DNA of 64,000 nt, taken from the NCBI GenBank assembly GCA_030761205.1, contig JAULJL010000032.1, positions 10,359,134 through 10,423,133 on the forward strand, written 5' to 3'. The notes beneath the pieces are model-generated. The model was given only the letters and a program-made list of their open reading frames with translations, was not told the origin of the DNA and searched no databases. The stretch comes from Fremontodendron californicum (lineage: Eukaryota > Streptophyta > Magnoliopsida > Malvales > Malvaceae). The stretch's first letter is position 1. Every line of letters starts with the position of its first letter. The position numbers and the translations under genes are program-made. Positions 37,087 through 45,718 of the stretch are shown here, in pieces.

Positions 37087-37259
37087 TATAGATGATGAAT
37101 GCTAAAGTTGATGTTCTATCATTTTAATTTTTTGCTCAATCAGAATCAGAAAATGCATTTAGAGTAAATGTAGATTCTTTTTCAAGAAACAAGTCATGAA
37201 AAAAAGATAATTTTAAATGTTTGAAAGCATATTTCAAAGGTAGATGATGAAGAACTATT

Positions 37260-37745
37260 TACTTATGCGTGAATTGAGATAATTTTTTGATAACAAAACA
37301 TGTGTCTGGTCTTATTAAAAATCAGATAATGAAATGATCTAATAATCTTTCTAAATTCCTCTACATTAACTGTACCAAAGACATCAATTAAACTTAGAGA
37401 AAAAGAAGTCCATAAAAGAGTATTGTTCTCTTTAGCACCATCCATGTTAGTTCGATTCAAAATCTCACTAACATACTTATGTTGTGATAAGAATAATCTT
37501 TAAGATGTATGAATGAATTCAATCGCCAAAAAATAATTAAGATACTCGAAGTCCTTAATGGAAAACTATGCAACTAAGGTAGTAACAATATTGTTAAGAA
37601 ATGATTGAGTATTTCTTCCGAGAATAAGATCATTTATAAAAACTAGCATGTAAGTAATAGTGTCTTCTTTTGAAAAAATAAATAAAGTTGTATGAACGAT
37701 AATTTTGAAAACCATAAGATAATAGAAAATTACTTACAACATAAT
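37260..37745 (-). pseudogene. Ty1/copia reverse transcriptase remnant, C-terminal part
   Basis: Minus-strand pieces read in order: MLVFINDLIL (decayed YVDD region), FEYLNYFLAIEF (the DLGxLxYFLGIE motif), LFLSQHKYVSEILNRTNM and EEFRKIIRSFHYLIFNKTRH (the YRxxIGSLxYLxxTRPD motif). It is cut at 37745 by the insertion of the LOG-bearing element and continues at 47194. Confidence 0.8.
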
Positions 37746-39220
37746 TGATAACTCGTATAATTATATAGTTTTTAGTTATGTTTTATTATTGTTTTGTGTC
37801 AAATACGAGTTATTATTGTTTAGTCTAATTGTGTTTATGATCTTTTATATTTTTATGTAATTTGGTGTTTTTCACAAGTTTCTTTGAGTGATTTCAGATT
37901 ACTAGAATTAAGGGCAAATCCAGTTCAGTTCCAGTTCCGACACCTTTTGCCATATCAGCTATATCTCGAGTTTCACTGAAGCAATAAGGCTGAACTTTGT
38001 ATCCCTGCAAAGCTAAGAGGCATATCTATCTTTTTCATGTTTTACACTTCTTGAAACGGAGTCGTTTTCCCTAGCGAAATCGACCATCAAGTTGGCTGAT
38101 GTGCAATGACGTCTGTTCTGCACCGTTTTGGTATTTTGACCATATCTTCCGATCCACATGCGCAAATGATCTGATTCCAACGGCTATGGATCCGTAACTG
38201 ATAGGGGTATATTTTTCTAGAAGACCATTTTATCAGATCGAGCCTCCAACATTGACAAAATCGACCATCAAGCTGGCTGATCAGAATTGTCATACAATAT
38301 GACGAAAATTGTTAGAAAAATGCACCCACCTATTATACCTACCTTTGAAATTTGTAAAGCTTGTCTCTTGTCATTTAGCCCTCCAAAATGTGTATAAATA
38401 GAGGGCCTTGGATGAGTATTGGGATACATTGATACATTGGTAGGATAGCCATTGTAATAAAATTCTCTAAGTTTTCTTTTTCTTTCCTTTCTCTAGTTTT
38501 CTTTTTCTTCTTACATTTCTTTTCATTTTATTCATATCTAGTATGTGTTTCTAATCATATTGTTGAGGTGATGAGGTGAAGCTCTTGGTAAATGCTAAGG
38601 TTAGTCTCTTAAACATGAGCTAAAATGAATCATCATTTATAAGCACTAGCATAGATAATATTTTCTTTTGGTTTAAAATCATACTTGCAAAGTAGAGATC
38701 TTGATTCATTATTGACAATGAAAATGGCACAGTAAATGCTTGGTTTCATAACCTTGATTTGTTGTAGACATATACCTTGGCATAAGGAATGCTTGGACTC
38801 TTTTTATGAGTTTTGAGGACACCAAATGAACATAATATCATATGCTATGGACGTTGGACAATTTGGACTGAATTGCTAAACCTTCCGATTGGAACCTCCT
38901 TTATGTGTGGATTTCAATTGTGTAATAAAACAAGATTAATCTTAGCATAACACCAAGAGTGGATTCTCTAACCTCAACATCTTTTCTTATTGTTTTTTAT
39001 ATCTTGTTTAATTGCTTTTATGTTATTTTGTTTATTTTGTTCTTTAATATCTTGTTTTGTTGTTGATTCCCTAATATCTTGTTTACTTTCTTTTTCTTAT
39101 ATATTTATAAACTTATACTTACTAATACGCTTCCCTGTGGTTCGACCTCGGACACCCGAGAATTTATTACTTGAACATAACCTGCACTTGGGTTTACAAC
39201 TCTTAATTGAGTTTCCATCA
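37746..39220 (+). repeat. 5' LTR of the LOG-bearing element
   Basis: 1,475 bp, TGATAACTCG...TTTCCATCA. TGTATAAATAGAGG near 38390 is a plausible TATA box for the element's promoter. T-rich sequence with CTTTTTCTTTCC runs follows. Confidence 0.9.
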
Positions 39221-39226
39221 AGTTTT

Positions 39227-39244
39227 TGGCGCCGTTGCCGGGGA
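39227..39244 (+). promoter_or_regulatory. Primer-binding site (tRNA-Asp) of the LOG-bearing element
   Basis: TGGCGCCGTTGCCGGGGA is complementary over 17 bases to the CCCCGGCAACGGCGCCA 3' end of plant tRNA-Asp, the usual Athila/Tat primer. It starts seven bases after the LTR end. Confidence 0.92.
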
Positions 39245-39277
39245 GGCAATACTAAGTATATAAGTTTATAAGTATAT

Positions 39278-39408
39278 TTATTTTTATTGGCTGGTTATAC
39301 CGCCTATATTTATTTTTATTGGCTGGTTATACCGCCTAATTTTCTATATATTTATATTTATATTGTATATTAACTTTGTTTTATTTTTATTGGCTGGTTA
39401 TACCGCCT
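39278..39408 (+). repeat. Three direct repeats in the leader
   Basis: TTTTTATTGGCTGGTTATAC followed by CGCCT occurs three times (around 39281, 39312 and 39384). It sits between primer site and gag, where packaging or dimerisation signals are expected. That role is only a guess. Confidence 0.8.
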
Positions 39409-39525
39409 AATTTTGTATATTAACTTTGTTTTATGCTTGTTTGGCGACGTGATTTTAGATCTCGTCGTTTAGTTAGATTTTATTGTGAAACTTTTTCAGG
39501 TAATCTTTCTAATACAACTCCTACC

Positions 39526-42309
39526 ATGGCTGACAATGAAAGTGTTCATGCTGAAGATGAGAACAGACAAGTACGCACCATGCGTGACTACTTGCAACCA
39601 ACTCGAAGCTCATCACCCTCTTGTTTTATTTTTCCTCTCAATGCAAACAACTCTCGTTTTAAACCAGGTATGATAGCTTTGCTTCCAAATTTCCATGGGT
39701 TAGAATCGGAAAGTGCTTACTCGTTTCTAAAAGACTTCGAAGATGTATGTGTCACCTTTAATGACCAACAATGTACAAATGAAATTGTCAAGCTAAAATT
39801 ATTTCCTTTTTCTTTAAAAGATAAAGCAAAAATTTGGCTTCATAATTTAAAACCAAGGTCAATTGGCACATGGCAAGAATTACAAACTGAGTTTCTAAAG
39901 AAATTTTTCCCAGCACATAAAACTACTGCTTTGAAAAGACAGATTCAAAATTTCAATCAAAATCAAAATGAAGCATTTTTTCAGTGCTGGGATCGTTTTA
40001 AAGATTTGTTAAGTTCTTGTCCACATCATGGTTTTGAAAAATGGCGTCTTATTAGTTTCTTTTATGAAAGTTTAACTCCCGAAACTAAACAATTTGTTGA
40101 AACAATGTGTAACGGTGAGTTTCTAGAAAAAGAACCTGAAGAAGCCTTTGACTACTTAGACCATTTGGCAGATAACTCTCAAGCCTGGCACACAGATAAT
40201 TCCTCTGAAAGTTCCAATAGATCTAATCTTGTTTCTAACAGAGGTAAATATCATTTTAGTCAAGAAGATGAGATAAAAGCTAAAGTAGCTAATTTGGCTA
40301 GAAAGATTGAAGCCATGGAACTTAGAGAAATAAAAGAAGTCAAAACGGTTAAAAATGAAGAAAGTTGTGGAATTTGTGAAATCATGGGACACCCCACTTC
40401 TGAATGTCCAAACATTCCCATTCTTAAAGAAGCGTTGCATGATCAAGTAAATTCCATAAACACATTTAAAAAGCCTTTTCCTTCTCCTTACTCTGAAACG
40501 TATAACCCTGAATGGAGAAATCATCCCAACTTCAGTTGGCGAAATAATAATCATGTTCAGGTACCACAATCTCAAAAGCCGGGCAACACTTTTTCCTATC
40601 AACCTTCACGTGTACAAACCTTGGAAGAGACATTGCAAGCATTCATGCAAACACAAGCAAATGTGAATAACCGGACTTCACAGGACATCAATGAGATCAA
40701 AAACACCTTGTCCACATTGACAGCTTCATTACGCACTCAAGAAAAAGGTAAGTTTCCTGCTCAACCTCAGCCTAACCCTTCTACTCAATGTCTTGTTTCT
40801 TGCTCCAATGAAACTCAACAGGAAAATGCCAGTTCTATCACAACTCTTCGAAGTGGAAAGGCAATTGACAAAAACATTCCATCAAAAGACCAAGATCCTC
40901 TTTCCCCTCCGAAAAGTAATGGTAAGGATGATGGTAAGTCTGAACTTCTTGAAAATTTGGACAAAGAAAAAGGTATGCATCCTGCTCCTTTTCCTCAAAG
41001 GTTGCAAACAATAAAGAATTTGAATCAAAATGCAGAAATTTATGAACTTTTCAAACAAGTTAAGATTAACATTCCTTTATTGGATGCAATCAAACAAGTT
41101 CCATCTTATGCTAAATTTTTGAAGGACATGTGCACAGTTAAAAGGAAACATAATGTACAAAAGAAAGCATTTTTGACGGAAAGTGTGAGCTCAATCATTC
41201 AGCACCTTACTCCACCAAAATTCAAAGATCCTGGATGTCCAACAATCTCATGCATCATTGGAAACACTAGAATAGAACGTGCATTGCTTGATCTTGGTGC
41301 TAGTGTTAATCTTTTGCCTTTTTCTGTTTATCAACAGTTAGGTTTAGGTGAACTCAAGGAAACACCTGTTACACTTCAACTAGCTGATCGTTCTGTAAAA
41401 ATTCCTCGAGGGATAGTTGAAGATGTTTTGGTTCAAATTGATAATTTTTACTTCCCTGTTGATTTTATTGTTTTGGACACACATCCTGTTTCAAATCCAA
41501 ATGTTCAAATTCCTGTTATATTAGGCCGTCCATTTCTTGCAACTTCTAATGCTCTGATAAATTGCAGGAATGGTATGTTGAACATTTCTTTTGGAAATAT
41601 GACTTTAGAATTGAATGTGTTCAACACTTGCAAGCAACCTGGTGATGATTCAGAAGTACATGAAGTGGATTTCATTGAAGAACTTGTTCATGAACATCTC
41701 ACCACTACCACATTCCATGATCCTTTAGAAGCTTATTTAATTGAATGTGAGTTTGATAATGCTTCAGAAATTTCACACACTGATTCTTTGTTAAATTCTT
41801 TTCAGGTTAAGCATTGTTGGAAACAAAAGTTTGAGGAACTTCCATCACTCACAAATGTCACTGTACCATCAACTATTGAACCACCCAAGCTGGATTTAAA
41901 ACCATTGCCATCCGAGCTAAAATATTCCTTTTTGGGTGAGAATGAAACTTTTCCAGTCATAAATGAACTTGAGGAACTCAGAAAAGATGCATATGAGAAT
42001 TCTAAAATTCATAAAGAAAGAACTAAAGCCTTTCATGACAAGTTAATTTCAAGAAAAACATTTGATGTTGGGCAAAAAGTTCTACTTTATAATTCTAGAC
42101 TTCACATATTTCCTGGTAAGTTGAGATCAAGATGGATTGGCCCATTTGTGGTTAAGCATGTGTATCATTATGGAGCAGTTGACATTGAGAATCCTCAAAA
42201 TGGTAACGTATTCGAGGTAAATGGACAAAGACTCAAACTCTTTTTGGAAAATCATGTTACTCAAGAAGAGGTTGTTTTTCTTTCTGATCCTTGTTTTGAA
42301 AATAACTAG
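39526..42309 (+). CDS. Gag-protease fused in frame to the integrase C-terminus (Athila type)
   Basis: 927 residues, uninterrupted. I chose ATG 39526 for its ACCATGGC context and position just after a CTTTTTCAG splice-acceptor-like site. The frame is open upstream to another ATG at 39433 (958 residues). Gag core at about 45-225 (MIALLPNFHGLESE, then KLFPFSLKDKAKIWL, then CWDRFKDLL). CCHC knuckle CGICEIMGHPTSEC at about 281-294. Protease active site LLDLGASVNLLP near 589 and VILGRPFLAT near 664. At about residue 811 the usual entry into reverse transcriptase (LKYSFLGENETFPVI) jumps to the end of integrase (NELEELRKDAYENSK). A GPF module, KLRSRWIGPFVV, lies near 868. The whole reverse transcriptase, RNase H and integrase core are gone without loss of frame. 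Confidence 0.9.
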   Translation: MADNESVHAEDENRQVRTMRDYLQPTRSSSPSCFIFPLNANNSRFKPGMIALLPNFHGLESESAYSFLKDFEDVCVTFNDQQCTNEIVKLKLFPFSLKDKAKIWLHNLKPRSIGTWQELQTEFLKKFFPAHKTTALKRQIQNFNQNQNEAFFQCWDRFKDLLSSCPHHGFEKWRLISFFYESLTPETKQFVETMCNGEFLEKEPEEAFDYLDHLADNSQAWHTDNSSESSNRSNLVSNRGKYHFSQEDEIKAKVANLARKIEAMELREIKEVKTVKNEESCGICEIMGHPTSECPNIPILKEALHDQVNSINTFKKPFPSPYSETYNPEWRNHPNFSWRNNNHVQVPQSQKPGNTFSYQPSRVQTLEETLQAFMQTQANVNNRTSQDINEIKNTLSTLTASLRTQEKGKFPAQPQPNPSTQCLVSCSNETQQENASSITTLRSGKAIDKNIPSKDQDPLSPPKSNGKDDGKSELLENLDKEKGMHPAPFPQRLQTIKNLNQNAEIYELFKQVKINIPLLDAIKQVPSYAKFLKDMCTVKRKHNVQKKAFLTESVSSIIQHLTPPKFKDPGCPTISCIIGNTRIERALLDLGASVNLLPFSVYQQLGLGELKETPVTLQLADRSVKIPRGIVEDVLVQIDNFYFPVDFIVLDTHPVSNPNVQIPVILGRPFLATSNALINCRNGMLNISFGNMTLELNVFNTCKQPGDDSEVHEVDFIEELVHEHLTTTTFHDPLEAYLIECEFDNASEISHTDSLLNSFQVKHCWKQKFEELPSLTNVTVPSTIEPPKLDLKPLPSELKYSFLGENETFPVINELEELRKDAYENSKIHKERTKAFHDKLISRKTFDVGQKVLLYNSRLHIFPGKLRSRWIGPFVVKHVYHYGAVDIENPQNGNVFEVNGQRLKLFLENHVTQEEVVFLSDPCFENN

Positions 42310-42439
42310 ATGTAAATATAATTTTTTTTAACCCCGGTTAAATGGCGGATAACGGTACTCCGTGATTATTTAAGTCGGTTCCATCAGCTACCCACAAAAC
42401 TGATATTGTATATAAATTTCTCTTTCATTTTATTTTATT

Positions 42440-42453
42440 TCATTTTTTTTCAG
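42440..42453 (+). promoter_or_regulatory. 3' splice-site-like sequence before the 178-residue reading frame
   Basis: A T-rich tract ending TTTTTTTTCAG lies one base ahead of ATG 42455. Athila-type envelope-like frames and other downstream retroelement genes can be made from spliced RNA. Splicing here is inferred, and I did not identify the donor. Confidence 0.5.
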
Positions 42454-42454
42454 G

Positions 42455-42991
42455 ATGGATGATATTCTCAAAAGATTGCAGAAACGATTTCCTCCTTTTC
42501 CTCGGAATATTTTACTGAAGCTTTACCAAGTTCGATTAGAAAGATTAAGAATGCTTATGAACAAAAGGATTCCTGAAGACATACGTTGGATAATTGAAGC
42601 CAAGGTACGTGAAGATGAATATCTTCCTGTTTTGCATTTACCAGGTACAGGTAGAAGCACTTATGCAAAGAAGCGACGAGCAAAGCGCATGAGTTCAAAT
42701 TGCCACAAGTGTGCACGATGGACGTGTAACGGTAAATGTCGTTCTATTGGGATTCCGTCCTCTAATCGAGATGATAAAATTGAATTCATTAAGGATGGAC
42801 TGAGTAAGGAGAATTTGGGTAATATCCAACTTTCTCTTGAGACGCATCCTAGTGGAGACGTACAAAGAGAAATTCTTGATTTATGGCCGCAATTCCAAAG
42901 GGAATGGCAACATCTTGGGAATCTGATGATAAAAGACCCTGTTTGCCAGCTTGTAAGAAAACTGGATGGGAAGCATATCCTCGACTCATAG
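42455..42991 (+). CDS. 178-residue basic protein with a four-cysteine cluster, possibly virus NABP-like
   Basis: An intact frame between the gag-protease fusion and the LOG-like gene. Residues 1-50 are rich in basic and hydrophobic residues (RFPPFPRNILLKLYQVRLER) and may form helices. A GxGxSxYAxKRRAKR basic patch (64-78) is followed at once by Cys83, Cys86, Cys91 and Cys95 (C-x2-C-x4-C-x3-C), a likely zinc-binding knuckle. The C-terminal half (about 105-178) is acidic to mixed with no motif I know. A basic patch directly before a cysteine cluster recalls the small cysteine-rich nucleic-acid-binding proteins of carlaviruses and relatives (Pfam Viral_NABP), some of which suppress RNA silencing. 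That link is inferred from layout only. It could instead be an unrelated element protein. Confidence 0.6.
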   Translation: MDDILKRLQKRFPPFPRNILLKLYQVRLERLRMLMNKRIPEDIRWIIEAKVREDEYLPVLHLPGTGRSTYAKKRRAKRMSSNCHKCARWTCNGKCRSIGIPSSNRDDKIEFIKDGLSKENLGNIQLSLETHPSGDVQREILDLWPQFQREWQHLGNLMIKDPVCQLVRKLDGKHILDS

Positions 42992-43035
42992 AAGGCGTTT
43001 AAGCCGTTTCTGGACGTAAAACCAGAGGAAGATGC

Positions 43036-43186
43036 CAAATACACTTTCGGCGACATTATTACTTTTGACTTTTACGGTTGATTTTTCTTCTCTTTTTGAT
43101 TTTCTTCCTGAAATCACGCAAAAATCTTTTGTTAGGTTAACATTTTCTTCTGACAGGTCAAATACACTTTCGGCGACATTATTACT
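43036..43186 (+). repeat. Pair of 28-bp direct repeats between the two accessory reading frames
   Basis: A 28-bp sequence beginning CAAATACACTTTCGGCGACA is found at 43036-43063 and again, identical, at 43159-43186. The two lie 123 bp apart and flank T-rich sequence. The second copy directly follows a CTTCTGACAG sequence that could serve as a splice acceptor. This may be a scar of sequence capture or local slippage. Confidence 0.8.
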
Positions 43187-43234
43187 CTTGTCTGATTCAC
43201 TACTCAGTCCTCTATATATTACACCATGTACTCA

Positions 43235-43245
43235 TTCTCTTTCAG
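43235..43245 (+). promoter_or_regulatory. 3' splice-site-like sequence before the LOG-like gene
   Basis: CATTCTCTTTCAG ends at 43245, 22 bp before ATG 43268. Splicing here would remove the out-of-family upstream ATG at 43226 and leave 43268 as the first start codon. Confidence 0.5.
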
Positions 43246-43267
43246 GCACTCGAAAAAGAAAAAAAAA

Positions 43268-43915
43268 ATGGAAAGCACTTCGTCCCAGCGCATTAAAAAA
43301 ATTTGTGTCTTTGGAGGTGCTTATCCAGGGAAAAATAACATATTCGCTGATGAAGCCATAAGAGTTGGAGTAATACTTGCCCAACAAAAGATCCACTTGA
43401 TTTATGGAGGCGGTAGTACGGGTTTAATGGGAGCAGTCGCTACAGCAGCACACGCCGGAGGAAGTCCAGTTCTAGGAATCGTGCCAAAACTATTCACAGA
43501 TTTTTGTGGACCTACCGTGGGTAAGGAAATACAAGTCTGGAGTATCCCTGAACGGATAACAATCATGTACCATTCTGCCGATGCATTCATTGCTTTACCA
43601 GGAGGTCTGGGTACATTGGAAGAAATAGCTTGCGTGGCTTCTTGGTCATCTTTGGTCACAAATAAGAAACCCATTGGTTTGCTTAATATTAATGGTTATT
43701 TTAGTAATTTACTTTCATATTTAGATAATGCTGTGGATAACGGATTCATGTTTTCAGAGGCAAGGAGAACCATAATTTCTGCTACAACCATTGAAGATTT
43801 ACTCAAAAAGCTACAAGCTTATGAGTGTTTATCTGCTACGGTTGTTTCGCAAACGCTCGGAAAAAGAAAAAGAGATATGGACGAGCAAGGAGTGGATTGC
43901 ACTTTGTCTTTGTGA
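43268..43915 (+). CDS. LOG-family protein (cytokinin riboside 5'-monophosphate phosphoribohydrolase-like) captured by a retrotransposon
   Basis: 215 residues, the usual LOG length. LOG enzymes cut the ribose 5'-phosphate from cytokinin nucleotides, releasing active cytokinin in one step. A Rossmann-type start, KKICVFGGAYPGK (10-22), is followed by LIYGGGSTGLMG (44-55), IPERITIM (93-100) and the family signature ALPGGLGTLEEI (109-120). Arg96 and Glu119 align with residues known to be catalytic in LOG proteins. Two points depart from ordinary plant LOG: FGG replaces FCGS in the first loop, and I follows the Arg where RK is usual. The tail, with KRKRD (199-203), could be a nuclear signal. The frame has no introns, unlike plant LOG genes, and lies between two LTRs, so capture through an RNA copy is likely. 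I chose ATG 43268 because it gives the family length; the frame is open upstream to 43226. Activity is not proven. Confidence 0.88.
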   Translation: MESTSSQRIKKICVFGGAYPGKNNIFADEAIRVGVILAQQKIHLIYGGGSTGLMGAVATAAHAGGSPVLGIVPKLFTDFCGPTVGKEIQVWSIPERITIMYHSADAFIALPGGLGTLEEIACVASWSSLVTNKKPIGLLNINGYFSNLLSYLDNAVDNGFMFSEARRTIISATTIEDLLKKLQAYECLSATVVSQTLGKRKRDMDEQGVDCTLSL

Positions 43916-45718
43916 CATTATCTAACATTTTGCTTGTTGTGTCTCAGTTATAATAAGTGGTTAGCAACCTCTGTAGGTAATATCTCCTAAATTCTACCTT
44001 TAAAATTTGACATTGGGGACAATGTCATATTTTAGTAGGGGGTAAGGGACATATTTTGCTAAAAAAAAAAAAAAAATTGTTGTGTTTTAAGACATTTAGA
44101 AGTATTCATTCTGAACAAGGTCTGAGTAAGGGAGACTTGAGACATACCTTGTCACTTTGATTTAATCTTCTTCTTCAAAAAAACAAAAAAAACAAAAAAA
44201 TAAAAAACAAAAAAAAAAAAAAAAAAAAAAAGCATGTTTAGACTTAGTGTGTTTTTTTTTTTAGTTACTTTCAATACAATGATGAGATATGAATTGCATA
44301 AGTCTAAAACAGATTTATTAGTGAGAAGATTTTCATGAGAATTGAGCTTGATGTCAACCTTTTTATGAGCCAATGTTAATATGATATGTTGATTGAGAAA
44401 GAAGCATGTTTAGACTTAATCTGACTTGTATAATCATCTTTGTGAGTTTTTGAGCCTATAATGATTGATGCATTATACAAATCAATCTAATTTCTTTCTT
44501 GAGTGCTCTTATGATTACATGATTCTCTAGAACTTGCTTTAAACCGTTTGAGACTATATTGATACATGTGACAACATGAATATGATAGAGGCATTAGGAT
44601 TATAACCAGAGCCAAACAGCCATCCATTATTAATGTTCTAAGAGAACATCCCCACTAGTGAGCCAATTTGAGCCTACATTAAATATGCTGTTTTATTGGT
44701 AACCACAACTTACACCTAGCCTAAATATACTTATATCCTTACCCTTGTTCTAAAGATGGATTATATATTTTGAGACATATTGCAAAAAAACAAGGGATAT
44801 TTTTAGTTGAAAATTTGGGTTAGAAACAAAAGATAAGTGTGGGGGAAGAAAAGAAAAGAAAAAGTCAAGAGAAAAAGAAAGGGATCATTGTCAAATACAT
44901 TCCCATATTAAAAAAAAAAAAAAAAAAAAAAATCTTCTCTTGAACTTCTAGAAAAAGATGTTACAAAGTTGGTTAGAATGATGCAAAGGCTCAACATGAA
45001 TATTTAGCCTATGTTATTATGTGCTTTATAAGAGTTTTGAGAAGTTTTATTTGTATGATCTTATTATGTCTCTAAAATCTATGAACTCTTTGGAACCTTT
45101 GTGATATCTTTATCCTTTTGTTCTTTAACCACATTATAACCCTTTGGCCCCATTACAACCTTGAATAAAGACCTCTTGATTTATGAAGTTGTATGATCTA
45201 AATAGTGGAGAATAGGTGGACAAGCAAGCATATGGTAGAAGTGTTTTCATGAGATTGATTGAGTGTAAACACTTTACCACTACTTTAAAGAGTGAAAATC
45301 AAGAGAGTATCCCATGTGAGAAGTTGAGATTAAGTTTGAATATGCACTATTTTGATTGAAATATGTTATGTTAATATTGGCTTAACTCAAACTATTTACA
45401 TTCAAGCAAGATTTTTTTGTGAATTTCTTTAAGCTATTGATTAGTTTTTAAGACTTGTCCAATGATTATCTCTAATTTATATTGGAAGGATTAGTTATAA
45501 TTATTATTTTTAGTTTTTCTTATGTCTTCAATGTTTGTGGGTATCGTCCTAGTAAACCCTCACGAGACTAAACTCGTCCTCTAGGGACACCTAGGGGTTT
45601 AAAGGCTTGTGTCACATGCTAAGTGCCACCGTGATTTCCTACGAAAATGGATTAGATTAGATTTTCTTATTTTGTTGAGTCGTTGCTAGGGACTAGCAAC
45701 AATCTAAGTATGGGGGTG
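43916..45718 (+). other. Non-coding 3' region of the LOG-bearing element
   Basis: It contains a short inverted repeat, GACATT-GGGGAC-AATGTC (44009-44026), near a GTAGGGGGTAAGGG purine tract, and long A-rich runs at 44060-44075, 44176-44231 and 44909-44931. The stretch 44280-45650 is alignable in reverse complement to 27320-28640 of the other Athila-like element. It ends in the purine tract TATGGGGGTG before the 3' LTR. I see no reading frame of note. Confidence 0.7.

Noticed and set aside
39227..39244. tRNA-Asp-like sequence
   Set aside because: Only the 3' end complement is present, at the expected place for a primer-binding site. There is no cloverleaf, so it is not a tRNA gene.
38990..39271. 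93-codon frame repeated at 46963-47313
   Set aside because: It lies in the two LTRs of the LOG-bearing element. It is hydrophobic, from T-rich sequence, and crosses the LTR edge.
40156..40602. 148-codon minus-strand frame
   Set aside because: It is antisense to the gag coding region, with no motif.
42661..43056. 131-codon minus-strand frame
   Set aside because: It is antisense to the 178-residue frame. It shows no motif and no start context.
43226..43267. Upstream ATG extending the LOG-like frame by 14 codons
   Set aside because: The added residues are not LOG-like and cross a TTCTCTTTCAG acceptor-like site. Starting at 43268 gives the usual family length.
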